Positions 45,080-57,900 of a stretch of 64,000 bases of DNA are shown here, in pieces. Origin of the DNA: Hermetia illucens (Eukaryota; Arthropoda; Insecta; Diptera; Stratiomyidae); the NCBI RefSeq assembly GCF_905115235.1, contig NC_051849.1:41467017-41531016 (forward strand), in the 5' to 3' direction. Position numbers and translations under genes: made by a program. A model generated the notes under the pieces. It searched no databases. It was not told the DNA's origin and was given only the letters and a program-made list of their open reading frames with translations. Each line of letters opens with the position of its first letter. Position 1 is the first letter of the stretch.

Positions 45080-47060
45080 CTCACTTCAAGTAAAATTATG
45101 TCAGAATCTCTGGCATCATCGGTGGACGGGTAGCGAGTCCTGGAAGACTTTTCGGATCACCAGTACATCGCAAGCTGGAGGGCGCTCCGGGGTGTGGTAG
45201 CATCGCAGCTGACACCGTCGTAAATTCAATAGTGAACCTGATAACGACGGCGTGTGAGGCCATGCCCCAAAGGGGTCCAGCCGCGGCAAGCCTACTGGTA
45301 AACGGCAGAAATTGCCGACCTACGGAGGGAAGGTCATAAGCTCTGCCGTTGGGAACAACGTTTGCACGCCAACGAGGAGACATGCGCCAGAAAGATACAA
45401 TATAGAGCAAAGCTCACCGCTGGCACAACCTTGGTAACGAGGTGAATGAGGACCCGTGGGGACTTGGCTATAAGCTTGTCACCTAGAAAATCGGAGCTCT
45501 GCGGAGGCCCTGCATCCTAAATACCGACCAGATGGACCATATTGTGCGGGCATTGTTCCCCAGACATCCTGTATGGGTTGATATCAACAGCGCCAATAGC
45601 GTCAAGGATTACCCCCTTTTCACAATAAGAAAGCTCGAAAATGCGGTTCTCACTATGAAAACAAGAAGGCGCCAGGTCCTCATGGCATCCCGGCGGAAGT
45701 TTACAAACTAGTATTCCGTCAACGGGCAGAATTGCTCTTTGAAGCGTTCAACGCTTGCTGAAGGAGGGCATTTTTCCTTGTCGCTGGAAACTGGCCAGAC
45801 TCACGCTGATCAGCAAGGTTAAAGTAGACCCGGAACTCCCGTCTGCATACCAACCGCTGTGTATGCCTTGGCAGGGCCGGGAAAGTGCTGGAAAAGTATG
45901 GCAGTTCGGGCTCAGAACAAAGATATCCACATTGGATGTTATTATGGAGGTCGCAAATGCGGTTCATCGAGCCGAGGCATACAGCCGTAGATTTCGACGG
46001 ATAGTGCTCCTCATAACACTTGATGTCAGAAATGCCTTCAATTCCGCAAGATGGGCAGATGCTAGGCACAAAGGAGGATGGAAATCATGTCGGGAGTAGC
46101 ACTGGTATCCATTCTAGGCCCGAACCTCTGGAACGCTTCTTATGATAGTCTGTTGAGACTCGATCTTGAGTCAGCTAATGGCGAATGTTGGGGGCCCCAT
46201 GTCTACTAGGAGAGATCTCCTTATGGGAGCAACACAGTCGGTTCTGTTCTATGCCTTTCAAAGGAGGTGCATTGTAAGCGCTTAGCTCAAGTGCAGAGGC
46301 GGGGAGCTTTGCGAGTGGCGTCTGCTTATCGCACCGTCTCCGAACCGACTGTGATGGTGATCGTGGGAGTGATCCCCGTTGCCCTCCTTACCAAAGAGCG
46401 CAAAGCTATCGGCCGTCGTAAGGGCGAGAACTTAAGAGGTTGTTCGTGAAGAAAGTCAACACACCCATACCGAGTGGCAACTTTCTTGGCAAAATGAGCC
46501 AAGGAGCAGATGGAGTGCGCGACTAATCGACAATTTAGACCCGTGGTTGAACCGAACGTACGGTGAGATTGATTACTTCCATACCCAACTTCTAAGTGTG
46601 TTTTCAGTCTTACCTGCACAGGATTGGGAAAACGCGATCTCCTGATTAAGTGTTCCGCAATGGAGTGGCAGACGACGCTGAACACACCAACAACATTGTC
46701 AGAGAGATGCTTAAGAGCGCTGGCAGCTGGAATCTTATTGCGCATTATGTTCGGGCTCTTCTTATTGCAAAAAAGATTGAACTCGCCCGGCGGAGGGATT
46801 GGATGGTAAAGGGTTCCCTGCACTGACAACTCCCTTCCTCCCCTCCCCTCCCGTTCGTGAAAGGAATTCCCTAGCTTGAAGGCTCCCAAAGCCGGGAGAG
46901 AGGAAGGGCTAGCCCGATATAGTGTGTCAAGCGGTTCCAGGCTAGTTATCTGATGGCAGTGAGGTGCTTTGTTGAGAGCGTACTGTTGCGGGAGTCCAAC
47001 ACTCTGTGCGTAAATACATTCACCTACCCTACTCCCAAAAAAGAAAAAAACGGAAACCAA
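45080..47060 (+). mobile_element. R1-like LINE, copy 2
   Basis: Plus-strand text in broken frames begins near DLRREGHKLRRWEQR and ETCARKIQYRAKLTAGTTLV, the linker before the polymerase. It goes on with KEGIFPCRWKLARLTLISKV, RRIVLLITLDVRNAFNSARW, KRLAQVQRRGALRVASAYRT and SEPTVMVIVGVIPVALLTKE. The 3' untranslated tail, with aagcggttccaggctagtta and cattcaccta, is shared with copy 1. The catalytic YADD segment is deleted between the two middle blocks. The endonuclease is absent. Confidence 0.75.
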
Positions 47061-47649
47061 CACTTACTAGAACGAAAGCAATCAACTAAACGTGGTCCAC
47101 TCAGTGGAAGTCCGCCACACAAATAAAAGGTGCATCATTTGCAACAAACGTCGGATAGCAGTCGACGCAATAACGCCGCAAGAACCCTAAGTGAGGTAGT
47201 CAGAAACTACCTATAATTTCCTTTTGTGAACGTGAATCAAAAGCTAACGCGAGAGACCGAAACACGCGAAGGCTCATCGTGCCTCAAAAAAACTCAGGTC
47301 CCTTTTCCACGATTTGACTCGTTCCAGATGATTGGGTTATTTCATGTGACCACTTGCTAAGACTAGACTTATTCTCCCAGAATTTCTTAGCATCGTATGT
47401 AGCTATGTTCAATGACACCCTGACAATTTAAAGCTTATACTGATCCGTATCACCAGATTCAGTCCTCTGAAAGCCAATATTGACACAGCTAGACTGGTTC
47501 AATGTCGACACCTTTAAAATAGCCTTATCCAGAATGGATAATTGTAGTATAAGAGAAGAGGAAGAGATATAGGATATACAACCAGCTAAAGAAACGGTCC
47601 AGTTTGAAAAGTATAAGGTGAGCCGATGTAGTAACTGAAAAAGAAACCC
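47061..47649. other. Unassigned gap between LINE copies
   Basis: A-rich at its left end, next to the R1-like tail. No gene was recognised; part may be the decayed 5' portion of the following RTE-like copy. Confidence 0.35.
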
Positions 47650-48341
47650 GCCGTCACCTCTCCGCCGAGATAAATGTCAGAACATATAGGAGGGCAATGC
47701 TGACTCAGATCACTATCTCGTTGGCATGGCTCCTCAGCCTAAAATAACACCAGCGCCTCAAATTCCTTCTGACAATCAGTTGAGAGTGAAAACTAAAGCG
47801 ATTCATAACAAACTCTTTCGTAACACCTATAAGACGGAGTTGGATGCCGCAATAACCTCAGTTAAAAGAGGTCCTGAAAATGAAGCATCAACAAATGATC
47901 CACCCAAGCACCTAAGAAGGTACGGCCGCAAACATATTCGGACTCAGTCGCAACAACTGGTTCGGCGATGAATATGAGCTAGGAAAAGAACGAAAGAATA
48001 CAGCAAGCCGGGCAATGCTGCACGCTCGAAAATATCTGGCACACATTTGGAGCTATCACGAAACTCGTGTGGAGAAGCAACTTCACAAGCAGAAAATGGC
48101 CGTCTGGGAAAATCGACACGTTTGTGAACTCAAAACGTACGGAAATTTTACCAACAAGTCAGCAAGATGAATTTTTATACACCTCTATGTTCATCCTGTC
48201 GAGACAACAACAACGTCGACCAACACACAAATCAAATCAGCAATAGATCTGATTTGCTCTAGGTAGCAAGTGGTGGGATGCAGACATCAGCTGCACCATC
48301 CCTTCATCGGCTTCAAACCCACCTATAGCCACGGTAAAACT

Positions 48342-50252
48342 TGTAGTGACCGCGGCTGCGCGACGGGAGCGGAATCTCATTCGGCTCTTTCTTAATTAAT
48401 TTGCTTAAACAATGCATTTAATAGCATTTAATAGTGTGCAATTGCCTTAATGTTCGCCGCAGATTGCACATTATTGAATGCATTCGGGCGAATTGATCTT
48501 GACAAGAGGCGAATGATTTGCCGCATCCGCAGGCGCATGCGCATGTTGCCGCAACATTGCCTAGCGAGTGAGAAAGGCTATGTAGCGGAAACAGCAGCGG
48601 TGTGCGGAAATAGAACGGTGGAGCACAATAGATCTACTATAGGCAGTACCCTTACAAAAATGACCCCACTTGAAAATGTGCTTGCTGAAGCTTATCTGTA
48701 CACATCAGAGACGCTAAACAAAGAAAAGGCATAATCGTATTGGTAAGAGAGAGATCGGTGAGCTTTTGCTATTCTGGTACTACGGCGTGCTCACCCATAT
48801 TGCAAAAAGTTGTTTCACGTATTCACTTATGCATAAGCAAAAACTTGCCAATCTCACAAATACATTGGCAAGTCCGGGCGGTATGTCAAACACAGCTGAT
48901 CGGGTTTTCGGTACATCTCGCTCATGCTCAAGGGCAAAACAATTTGAAATCGTGTGTACTCGCACTGATTTCCCCCCTTGAGGGGCAAGTGGGAGTGAGG
49001 TAGCTGTCTAGTATCTAACTGTGCGGTGGAGTTTGGTTTTGCTTTTGGAGTTTCGGTTTGGAGTTCTGAGAAGGTGGAAGGTTGGAGGAGCACCGGGGAA
49101 GAGCCGCGAAGTGAGACTAGGGAGAAGAAAAGAAGAAAGGCTGGAGCGGCTGGAAAAAAAGGAGAAGGTGGAAGGTTGGAGGAGCACCGGGGAAGAGCCG
49201 CGAAGTGAGACTAGGGAGAAGAAAAGAAGAAAGTGTTGAAGCGGTGCGCCAGGAGAGAAAAAAAGGAAAGGAGGCGAAGCGGCCCAGACGGGAGGGAAGA
49301 AGGAAAAGAAAGAAGGAGTGACAGTTGGAAGGAATTATTATGAATAAATTCAAGCCGACGAAGGTGAAGTGCTTTACTTTATAACGGGATTGATCGTGAG
49401 TGTCAAACATTGTGGAGAAATCCCAGAAAGATCTTCGCTAATAGGAAAAGACCGATGTGTACAGCTAAGAAACGTGTGGATTCTAGCATAATATGAGTAA
49501 TCGTTTACGTAAGAGATTAAGCAATACGCCTGCTAAAAATATTTATATATAAATGAATTAATTTTTTTTATAATCGTTTTTCTTATAAAATTGTTTTTAG
49601 AACTTTGTACACCAGCCGCAATCCGAGCTCGGAGTGACGTCCTGGGTGAGTTATTGTTTTTATTTTTCTTTTTCTTATTTTTTTATTTTTTTTTCTTGTT
49701 TTTCTTTTATTTATTTTCTTTTCCTTCGTTGAATTTTATCTTCATTTTCTTTATTTTAATTATTGTTATGAAATTGATTGGAACAATGAATATTAATGCA
49801 TAAATAGTCCAATAGTAGTTTGAGGACTTCCTCCCTTTCGAATCATCCACGCGCGCGGTCGAGCCGTTTTTGTTTTTTTTTCCTTTTAATTTCCAATTTT
49901 AGTTCGCGTTCTGTTTGTCCTTCGATAGGCCGTCGCGAAATCCGTATTAATGTCGAGTTTAGAATCCGGTGCGCACCCACGCATCGGAATAGACACGTTG
50001 TTTTGAGTAATGAAGCGTGAGGGATCAAAGCGCTCAAAGGACCCCCCTCCCACATTCCCGAGCCTGGCTAGCATAGAGGCGTGCAAGAACGTGTCGAAAG
50101 AGCACTTTGATGAAGCTTCAATCTTTGTGGGCGGACCTTCACGGTCAATTTAGCCAATTTGTTTAGATTTTTGGGATAGCTCTGCCCTCTAGGTCGTTAT
50201 CGGCCAGTCAGGATGATCGACTTGATCTCCTATAACCACTCTTATCATTACA
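48342..50252. mobile_element. Solo LTR of an LTR retrotransposon
   Basis: A 1911-bp sequence begins TGTAGTG and ends CATTACA, near-perfect inverted ends, and sits between two copies of aact (48338-48341 and 50253-50256). It interrupts RTE-like copy F. Inside are a 94-bp tandem duplication (49068-49233), a T-rich pyrimidine tract (about 49648-49760) and an AATAAA on the plus strand. It has no coding region. It is explained best as recombination between the two LTRs of a former gypsy- or BEL-type element; the family could not be named. Confidence 0.7.
49068..49255 (+). repeat. 94-bp tandem duplication inside the solo LTR
   Basis: The purine-rich unit starting gagaaggtggaaggttgg occurs at 49068 and again at 49162. 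Identity is complete over about 72 bases and weaker after that. The open frames across it are by-products of its purine richness. Confidence 0.85.
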
Positions 50253-51126
50253 AACTGTACATGCCCACGAGAGAATTCGGTATCTCAACCAAATTGATAA
50301 GACTTACTAGACTGATCCTGATCGATACGGAAAGCCAAATAAAAGCAACAAGATCACTCTACTCTGGGGATATTGACATTATCGGAAAAGATACCCGAGG
50401 GGTTCAATCTAGCTTCCCCCAGATCGAGCAGGCGACTATCGGCGTGAGATCCTAGGGCATATATTAATGAAGGCTAAGCCAGATATATGACGATAAAGTC
50501 AAGACCAAAACCGAAAGCGGGACCACAACTTTGAAACCGTTCTTAATTTCTCCTACCTAGAGTCGAAAATCACAGCCAATAGCAGTTACGACGATGGAAT
50601 TCGCGCACTATTAATAGCTTCCGACAAAGCCTATTTCAACTTTCAAAAACAGTTCCACTCAAAACGACCAGGGATATGGTCAAAGCTCTTACTGTACAAG
50701 AAAATGATTTAGCCAGTCTTCATGTATTCCTCGAAGACTTAGGTTCTTAGCAAGAAAAACTACGAACTCTTAGCCGCATTCGAGAGAAGAATCCTTCGAA
50801 GAATATTTGTCTCCCTACAATAAGGATAAACAATTCCGTAGTCTATATAACGACGCAATTTATGAGCAATGCAATACCAATATGCTGGGTGAGTTAGTTA
50901 ATCGTGTGGGTTAAAATGATCCGGCCCGAAAAGTCTATAAGGGCAATATCTATAGGTAAAAAAGAAGGTTTCGCAGACCCTGCCTTAGATGAAGCGATGG
51001 CGTTGGCCAGAAGGCAGACAGCTTTTGGAGATATCGAATTTATGATTCTCGGCGTAAAACCGGAATGCTAGGAGTTTTTTACTAAGGGCGACCTAGACCA
51101 AATACCGGTTGTTGCGCCGTTCATGA

Positions 51127-51866
51127 TGATGAATGTTATGATTTACAGACCAAAGCCTTAAAAAAATTGGTGAAATTACGCAAAGAAAAAGAGAAATCCA
51201 TCAATTGGTTTCTATTTAGTAAAAAAGAAGTTAGAAAGGCCACCGGGATTAGATTCCACTTTGGCATCCAGATTGTCAATGAGAAGTCCGGTTTAGAAAG
51301 GGGAGAGATAGATACGGTCGAAGATGTGAGATTGGCAGCACTCAAACGGGGAAGGGGAGAAAAAAGGACGTGATGAGTTATACACAGAAGAAAAGTAATT
51401 AGAAAGTATACCACATGACGACTGAAGCTAGTCAGAGGGCAGAGGAGCCTGCGAACTTGTTGAAAGTAATAGAGGACAAGAGGAGCGGTTGCGAATTTTA
51501 CGAATGCGAGACCAAAGGAACTTGAAGTTCCTGCATGCAATAAAGTCTAGATAGTAGCCAGATATTGCTTTTGGGCTTAGGTATAAATGCCTTTACTGTA
51601 GTACGCTCAACATTAAAGTGGGCGAAATCAGCTTGGTTTCTGCAAAAATAATTTTTATTTCCTTGCTGTATTTACTAGCAAATAATAAGAGCCTAGACGG
51701 CGGGGTATCAACAACTAATAAAAATATCAAATCCCCTAACGCAAATATGACTAAATACAGTTTTATATTTCACAACGTGTGATTTATTAAAACCATTGGT
51801 GTTGGATACACTTTCAAAAAAAACATAAGCCGCTCCCACAAAGCCTCGTGAATAGAAAACAGCTTT
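51127..51866. other. Intergenic, 3' of nAChRalpha2
   Basis: A basic frame of 68 codons lies at 51167-51373 on the plus strand and a 134-codon frame opposes it on the minus strand. Neither resembles a known protein. The rest is AT-rich spacer. Confidence 0.3.
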
Positions 51867-51872
51867 TTTATT
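51867..51872 (-). terminator. Polyadenylation signal of nAChRalpha2
   Basis: AATAAA on the minus strand, 30 bases after the stop codon at 51903. Confidence 0.55.
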
Positions 51873-51902
51873 GAATACTTAATTATGTAAATATTTAGAA
51901 CG

Positions 51903-54900
51903 TTATTTTTCTTTTATTGTTAAGTTGTAGATTTGTTGAGCGATCACTGAAAGCTGAACGTCAATCGGCTTCGTGTCATCATATAGAGCTGGAGCTTCAC
52001 AGAGAATTGCAAATGTCCCAAATATGGAAGCGGTTGTGAAAATCCAAAGGAAAAGCCTATCAAGAACCATAGCAACAAAGCCCCAATCCTGGTCTTCCTG
52101 AAAAAAAAAAACAAATATTAAGATTTTGAGTGAAAGTCGTGATAAACTGATTTTGCATTTTCCAAATATAATAATTTCAATGAGTACTTACTGCATTAAA
52201 TTCATCTTGCCGCTGCATGTGATGCTGAATGAACATTACGTTATGTATCGCTTTCTCGAGTTCGAAAGGATACTTTTTACGCTGTCCTAAATCACTCATT
52301 GATTCATCTAATCCAGAAATCACGGATGGTAGACCATTGTATCCACTTAGACCACTGAATCCGCCCCCAAGTGCACCGACTAACCCACTGAACCTAAAAA
52401 GGGCAGAATATTCAAGAATCACCTTGAGGATCTACTAGAAACTAGCCGAACCTGTTAGTAGGAGTTGTCGAATGAAGCCCATTACATCCTCCGCGTCTTG
52501 TAACTCGTGCCAGTGAATCAGGACTGGATTCGCCCGAATTTAATTGAATCTCAGCACTCAACGCAGCACCAAATTTCGATTTATACATTTTCTTACTATA
52601 ATTAATTTTACTGGCTGCCAAATCGCGCAGCAAATCCTTGGGAACACGCATAAGCAAGAATTTCGGAAGTCTTTTTATGAAAAACGCCCGCACCCACGGT
52701 GCCATTTTGTGGGTGCTTGGCTTACGATAATGTATGTTGAGTATAATAATTGTTATCACTACACTTAGCCCTACGAGTATCATAGTGAATAGCAGATACT
52801 TCCCCAAAAGAGGCAGAGCCAACGACGTAGAAGGTATAATTTCGGATATAAGCAAGAAGAACATGGTCTGGGATAGCAGAATGCTGATGCAGAGAGCAAT
52901 CTTCTCGCCCGAGTCGGCAGGTAGGTAGAATACCAAGACCGACAGGTATGAAATTCCAACGCATGGTATAATTAAATTGACGGTATAAAATAAAGTCTTC
53001 CTTCGGAGCGTTATGTTGAAGAATATATCTGAAAATTAGAATACTAACAATTAGGAGCAGGACTATTGACTTATTCCACATACCAGGATACGGCTCCGCA
53101 CAGCAAGGATAATATTTCTCGTGCCTTTCTGCCGGAACGCCAAGTATGTCCCACTCCACGCTGGGATAGTATTCTCTTAAGTCGATGCCAATTTCGACTT
53201 TGTTGTCCTTGTCATTTTTCTGGTTTATATGTTTCAAATCAATCTACACAAGAAATTAGCCCCACATTACACTGAAGTTTTATCCAATCGAATAATTTCA
53301 CCTGGTCGCCATCATATGTCCAGGAACCGAATTTCATAAAGCAGGTCTGCTGATCAAATGGGAAGTACCTAACGTCTATTTCGCAGGATGATTTGAAAAT
53401 CGCAGGCGGCGTCCACACTACTTTTCCCGAGTAGTGCAGAATGGCCTTCGTCATAGTCGTCACCACATATTCACCATCGGCGCTGGAATATTAGAAAAGT
53501 AAAGGACATAGAAAGGAATTTATAATTGTTTATAAGTGAGAGACTTACTTGTTATAAAGTACTATATCTGGGAGCCATATATGTTCCGATGGGACGTAAA
53601 GCTCAGTAACTCCACCATATTCAGAAGGATCCCATTTGAATTTATGATCTTGCCATTCCTGCAAAAAGTGAATTATTTTATTATAGATATAAACTTTACA
53701 GAACTCGAAGCAAAATTGTCAAAGAACCTTGCAATGATTGGCGACTTTTATTGTCTCCGGTAGCATTAATTAAATCCAATCGACAAACGCTAAACAATTG
53801 GCCGCTTCCTAGGGAATTCAGAATTCCTACAAAATTTTTTTGCATGGAAATTTTATAGACCATTCTTCATTTGCGATCCTTAGCTTTAGCTTCGTAAAAG
53901 TGTTCAAATTCATTCATATTTCCAGAAACCAATTTTGACAGCAATTGAATAGTATGTGGAAAAGAAGCAGGGAATGGAATTTAAAAAATTATTTTGATAA
54001 ATTCCTTCCCAAGCTTGTCAACTGCACTTTTCAGCATTCCCTAAAGGTGGAAATATCAATCCATGCCAAGTATACCCTTCACCTTCAGTTCATCGGATGC
54101 GAGTCCTGCCTTATACCTCTGTTATCTTCACGCCCAGGTCATCTTGTGGGAACCGCAAATAACATGACCAGAAAGGATTTTTAAATAAATCAGAAAAGGC
54201 TACTGCAGTACACTTCAGTTGAGCCTCGTTATGGCCACATGTGATAGATACTCTTCAAAGGACTACCCAAAATTTTAAAAACTCAGCAAATTAACACCGA
54301 AATGCCCAAGAGGGATGAAAAAAAAATAATTCAAAAATAGTGGACCTCGAAAAATAGAAAAAAGCCACAAATGAAACGGATCGTTCCGAATAGCTTCGAC
54401 ATGAAATAAAGTTATTGTAGTTTCAAAGTTCTTTACCCACAATGTAAGCACTAGCAAACATGGCCTTTTGAGGAGGAGTGGCTGACGGAATGAACTGAGA
54501 GTTAGACTGCCATAAAGGTAAGCTGTCAACTAAACACCACCAATCAATGCACTAGCCACCATAAGAAAACTAGCCTAAAATCGTTTGGTTCATTAATTTG
54601 AGGTAGCCCTCCTGCTCTCCCTTATTAGGAAGGTTCCAAGCCAGGGAGTTAATATTACTAATTAGATAGGCGGAAAGAGGAGGAATTCAATTTTTTAGCT
54701 CAAAGAACCTCCTACCATCCGATCCCTCCGAGCTGAAGCTTCTTCGCAAGAAAGAAAACCCAAACATAATACGCTCAGCGCTCCTCAGCATCTCTCAGAC
54801 AAAGTTTTAGGAAGAGAGTTATCCTCTAAGTAAATTTGGTGGCGAATCCCATCGCACCCTCCACAACAAAACGGGTTGTCCACCAGGATAGGTAGGTGCG

Positions 54901-57900
54901 TTCCTTCACGGCAAACTTGAGAATGACATGTACACAGGCATCCCCAAATGAGAAAGAGTTTTTTCTAAAGAGAAGCTTTTGAAGTAAAAATTATGATTTA
55001 CTAAAAATATTCCCTGCTTATGGGAAAGGGTGACCAAAAGAAATGGAGTCATCATAAATAGCCAAAGGAATATGCAAACTACGCTGCTCAAGGAAGTAGA
55101 CGCTGCCTCACATAAAAATTTTATTTCGGTACAATATGTATATTGCATGGCGAATTATACATATGGTATCGAAGCTGCCCCGATGGTTATGTGAAGGACG
55201 TTAACTGTAGTCTTCCCATCGCTGAAAATAGGTAGGCAACTGTGATGTAGAATAAACGTTTCCTTACGATTTCCGATCGCAACTCACCTCTATTGAGTAA
55301 AATAGGAAGCCACCGTGATATACCAACCTTGACGGGCTCCTTGTAAAACTGCTCCCTGAAGCCCCCACTGTTTCTGAGGAGTTACTGCTTCCGCTTCCCA
55401 AAAGTTATAGGATGTTTTCCAGGGAATGACAAAAGGGGACGATCGTCTATATACTGAACTAAAACACCTGTCTTGAATGCGACAATTGAAGGAGTACTAG
55501 GTGCTCGCTACTGCTACAAATATATTCTATAACTAAAATAATCCTCGAAAGCATCCAAAAACACCTCTAGAGCCTTATGGATAGGAAGCAAGCTGTTTCC
55601 TCTCTGAATCCTCACAGTACTGACCCTCTCAAACCCCCAGAATATTATGGAGCAAGGTGCAAAATTAAATCACCGCTCCACGTGATCTCCATTGATTTCA
55701 AAAAACTTTACAGTGGCGTACTAGAGGCAGGAGGGGTATTCAGGAAAATTAATACATTTTATCAAAGTGACATAAAATTGTGCAAAACATCACTTATTGC
55801 ATCGAGTTAAAATCTGAGAATTTAAAATCCAGAGCGGAGTTCGCCAGAGCTGCATTCTTTCACCGATTCTTTTTTTGCCTTATCGGTAACGTACTTCAAG
55901 CTGCCTTGGTCAGAACCATGTAAACTTTTCTCAAACACCATTTTTAAAATGATAAGATTTGCTTGCTCTCTAACGGAGTTATGGGCCTTGACCAAATGAC
56001 TGGAGAAAGAAGCACGAAGAGTCGAATTGATACTAGCAAAACCAAGCTTATGACCCTGGCAATCGGTATTCTTATCAGGTACTTTGGCCTGATACAATAT
56101 CAAGCAAAGAACTACATCAGCAAAGGGAAAAGACTTATTTTGACGATTGTTCTTGGTTTCTCCATAAAGACTTGCTTTTGGCTGCTTTTCTGACCATGTC
56201 GAGAAGATTTACTTCCGGCTGCTATTCTTGAACTAGTGTTCTCCTCGAGTAGCAGAATGCAATAAACTTGGTTGCAAAAACTTCCGAACAGAGCATGGCA
56301 ATTAGAGGTCGTTACCAAAGAATCAAATTAATCCCAAACGTTGGCCGATTTCGAATGCCTAATCCTGCGCTTCCAAGAATCAGATGTCAACCGAAAATCC
56401 ACAAGGAGAGGGACAAGATGCGAGAAATCATTGCAAACTCGAACTCACCTACGTACAATATCGCCAAGTGGTTGATCAATGAGTGTCAAGCCCTTGGGAC
56501 GACAAATAGTAAGTATTCAGTGGCTAACTCCCATGAACTAATACAGAAGCTGCAATACATTGAGAGGATGGGTGATGGTGTCTTTCGACGTGAAGGCATT
56601 GTTTCACACCATATATTTTCACAAAAAATGGCAGCCTATAATTGCATGATTCACCGAATGATCACATACCCTTTTTCGGAACACGGTTTCAATAAGGAAC
56701 GACAGCATATTATTGACTCCGCTATTAAGAATGGATATAATCCTCTGACTATTGAGAAGCTGATCGTAAGGAAAATCAAGCAACACAATAGGCATGCCTA
56801 TACAACACTATTCTCGCAGCATAAGAAGGCAACCGCGAGACGGATAAGTATCCCGTATTCCTACCTATTTAACAATATCAGGAATTGGATAAAAAAGTTT
56901 CAACTGGAAGTCGTAGTTCGAGTCGATCGTCCACCTTGTGGAATTTACTGGGAAGTGTCAAGTATCCTCTGACAGCGGAGAAAAAAAGCGGGATCTATCG
57001 AATAACGTGCAGCGACTGCAATAAAATATACATAAGACAGACGAAACGCCTGATAACGACTAGATTAAATGAACACATCAAGGAAGCGGTAAATAGTGTT
57101 CGAAAACTAAAGTCGTGCATAAGATCATCAGTGGCAGCGCACAGCGTCGAAGAAGCCCATACCATTCAACGGGAAAATCTTGAGCTCTTGGGTCAGACGA
57201 ACCGAACGACAACCTTGGACCCTTAGGAAAGTTTAGAAATTTTGAGAGAAGACTTGACGCGGTTATTAAACACAGATTGAGGTAACTGTCCCTCAAAATG
57301 TATAAGACTCGGTGACATTGTTATCGGTTGGTTGATCTGAATGTCACGTATATCTGATATGAAAGCACAACCTTAGCGACCATAATGATAATAGTAGCAG
57401 GTTTGTAAATTTCTGCAGTTTCCACCGCCCAGGTCGCGGAGTTTGACCAAATGGCTTTGGATGTAGAAAGGTTGCAAGTAGGATTGGACTGAAGATAAAC
57501 ATCAACAAAGTCAAGGTTCTCAATCTGACGAATAATCGTACTTAATGAGCAGATCGGTGAATGAAGGCATTGATTAATTTATATATGTAGTGCCGATGGT
57601 AACACTGACCTGGATTTCGCTGAACCTATTCACAGCGCTAGATCCGCCATCTTTGCTTTGTCTAGAATCTGGAAATGCAATTCTCTCGTCATGAAGATGA
57701 AATTGGGACTGTTCTGTAGTAGGGTTCCCTTTGGGGTTGCTATATGGGAGAAGCACATAGAAAGTATCCACCATCATCACTCGAAAGCCCCAAACCTTCA
57801 TCAACACCTATTTGCGTCATATTTTCGCAGGACTGAGTGGACGAACCTTTGAAAGGTTTGCGCCGCATTGCACAATCCGAAAGTCATCGGGGTGAACTTG

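Larger units (their letters stand above)
47650..51126 (+). mobile_element. RTE-like LINE copy F, split by a solo LTR
   Basis: The left part (47650-48341) carries the end of the endonuclease and the linker, aligned with copy C through atgtcagaacatatagg and ttaccaacaagtcagcaaga. The right part (about 50257-51126) carries the polymerase, with gagagaattcggta, the KIGD/NFET region and a final gcgccgttcatgatgatga. Copy C is continuous across the junction (ggtaaaactgtacacgcc at about 30992-31011), showing that both parts are one element. The frame is heavily broken. Confidence 0.72.

Noticed and set aside
48450-48734. 94-codon plus-strand frame
   Set aside because: It lies within the solo LTR and shows no recognisable protein feature.
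49021-49410. Charged Lys/Glu-rich plus-strand frames and a Leu/Ser-rich minus-strand frame
   Set aside because: They come from a purine-rich tandem duplication inside a solo LTR, not from a protein-coding gene.
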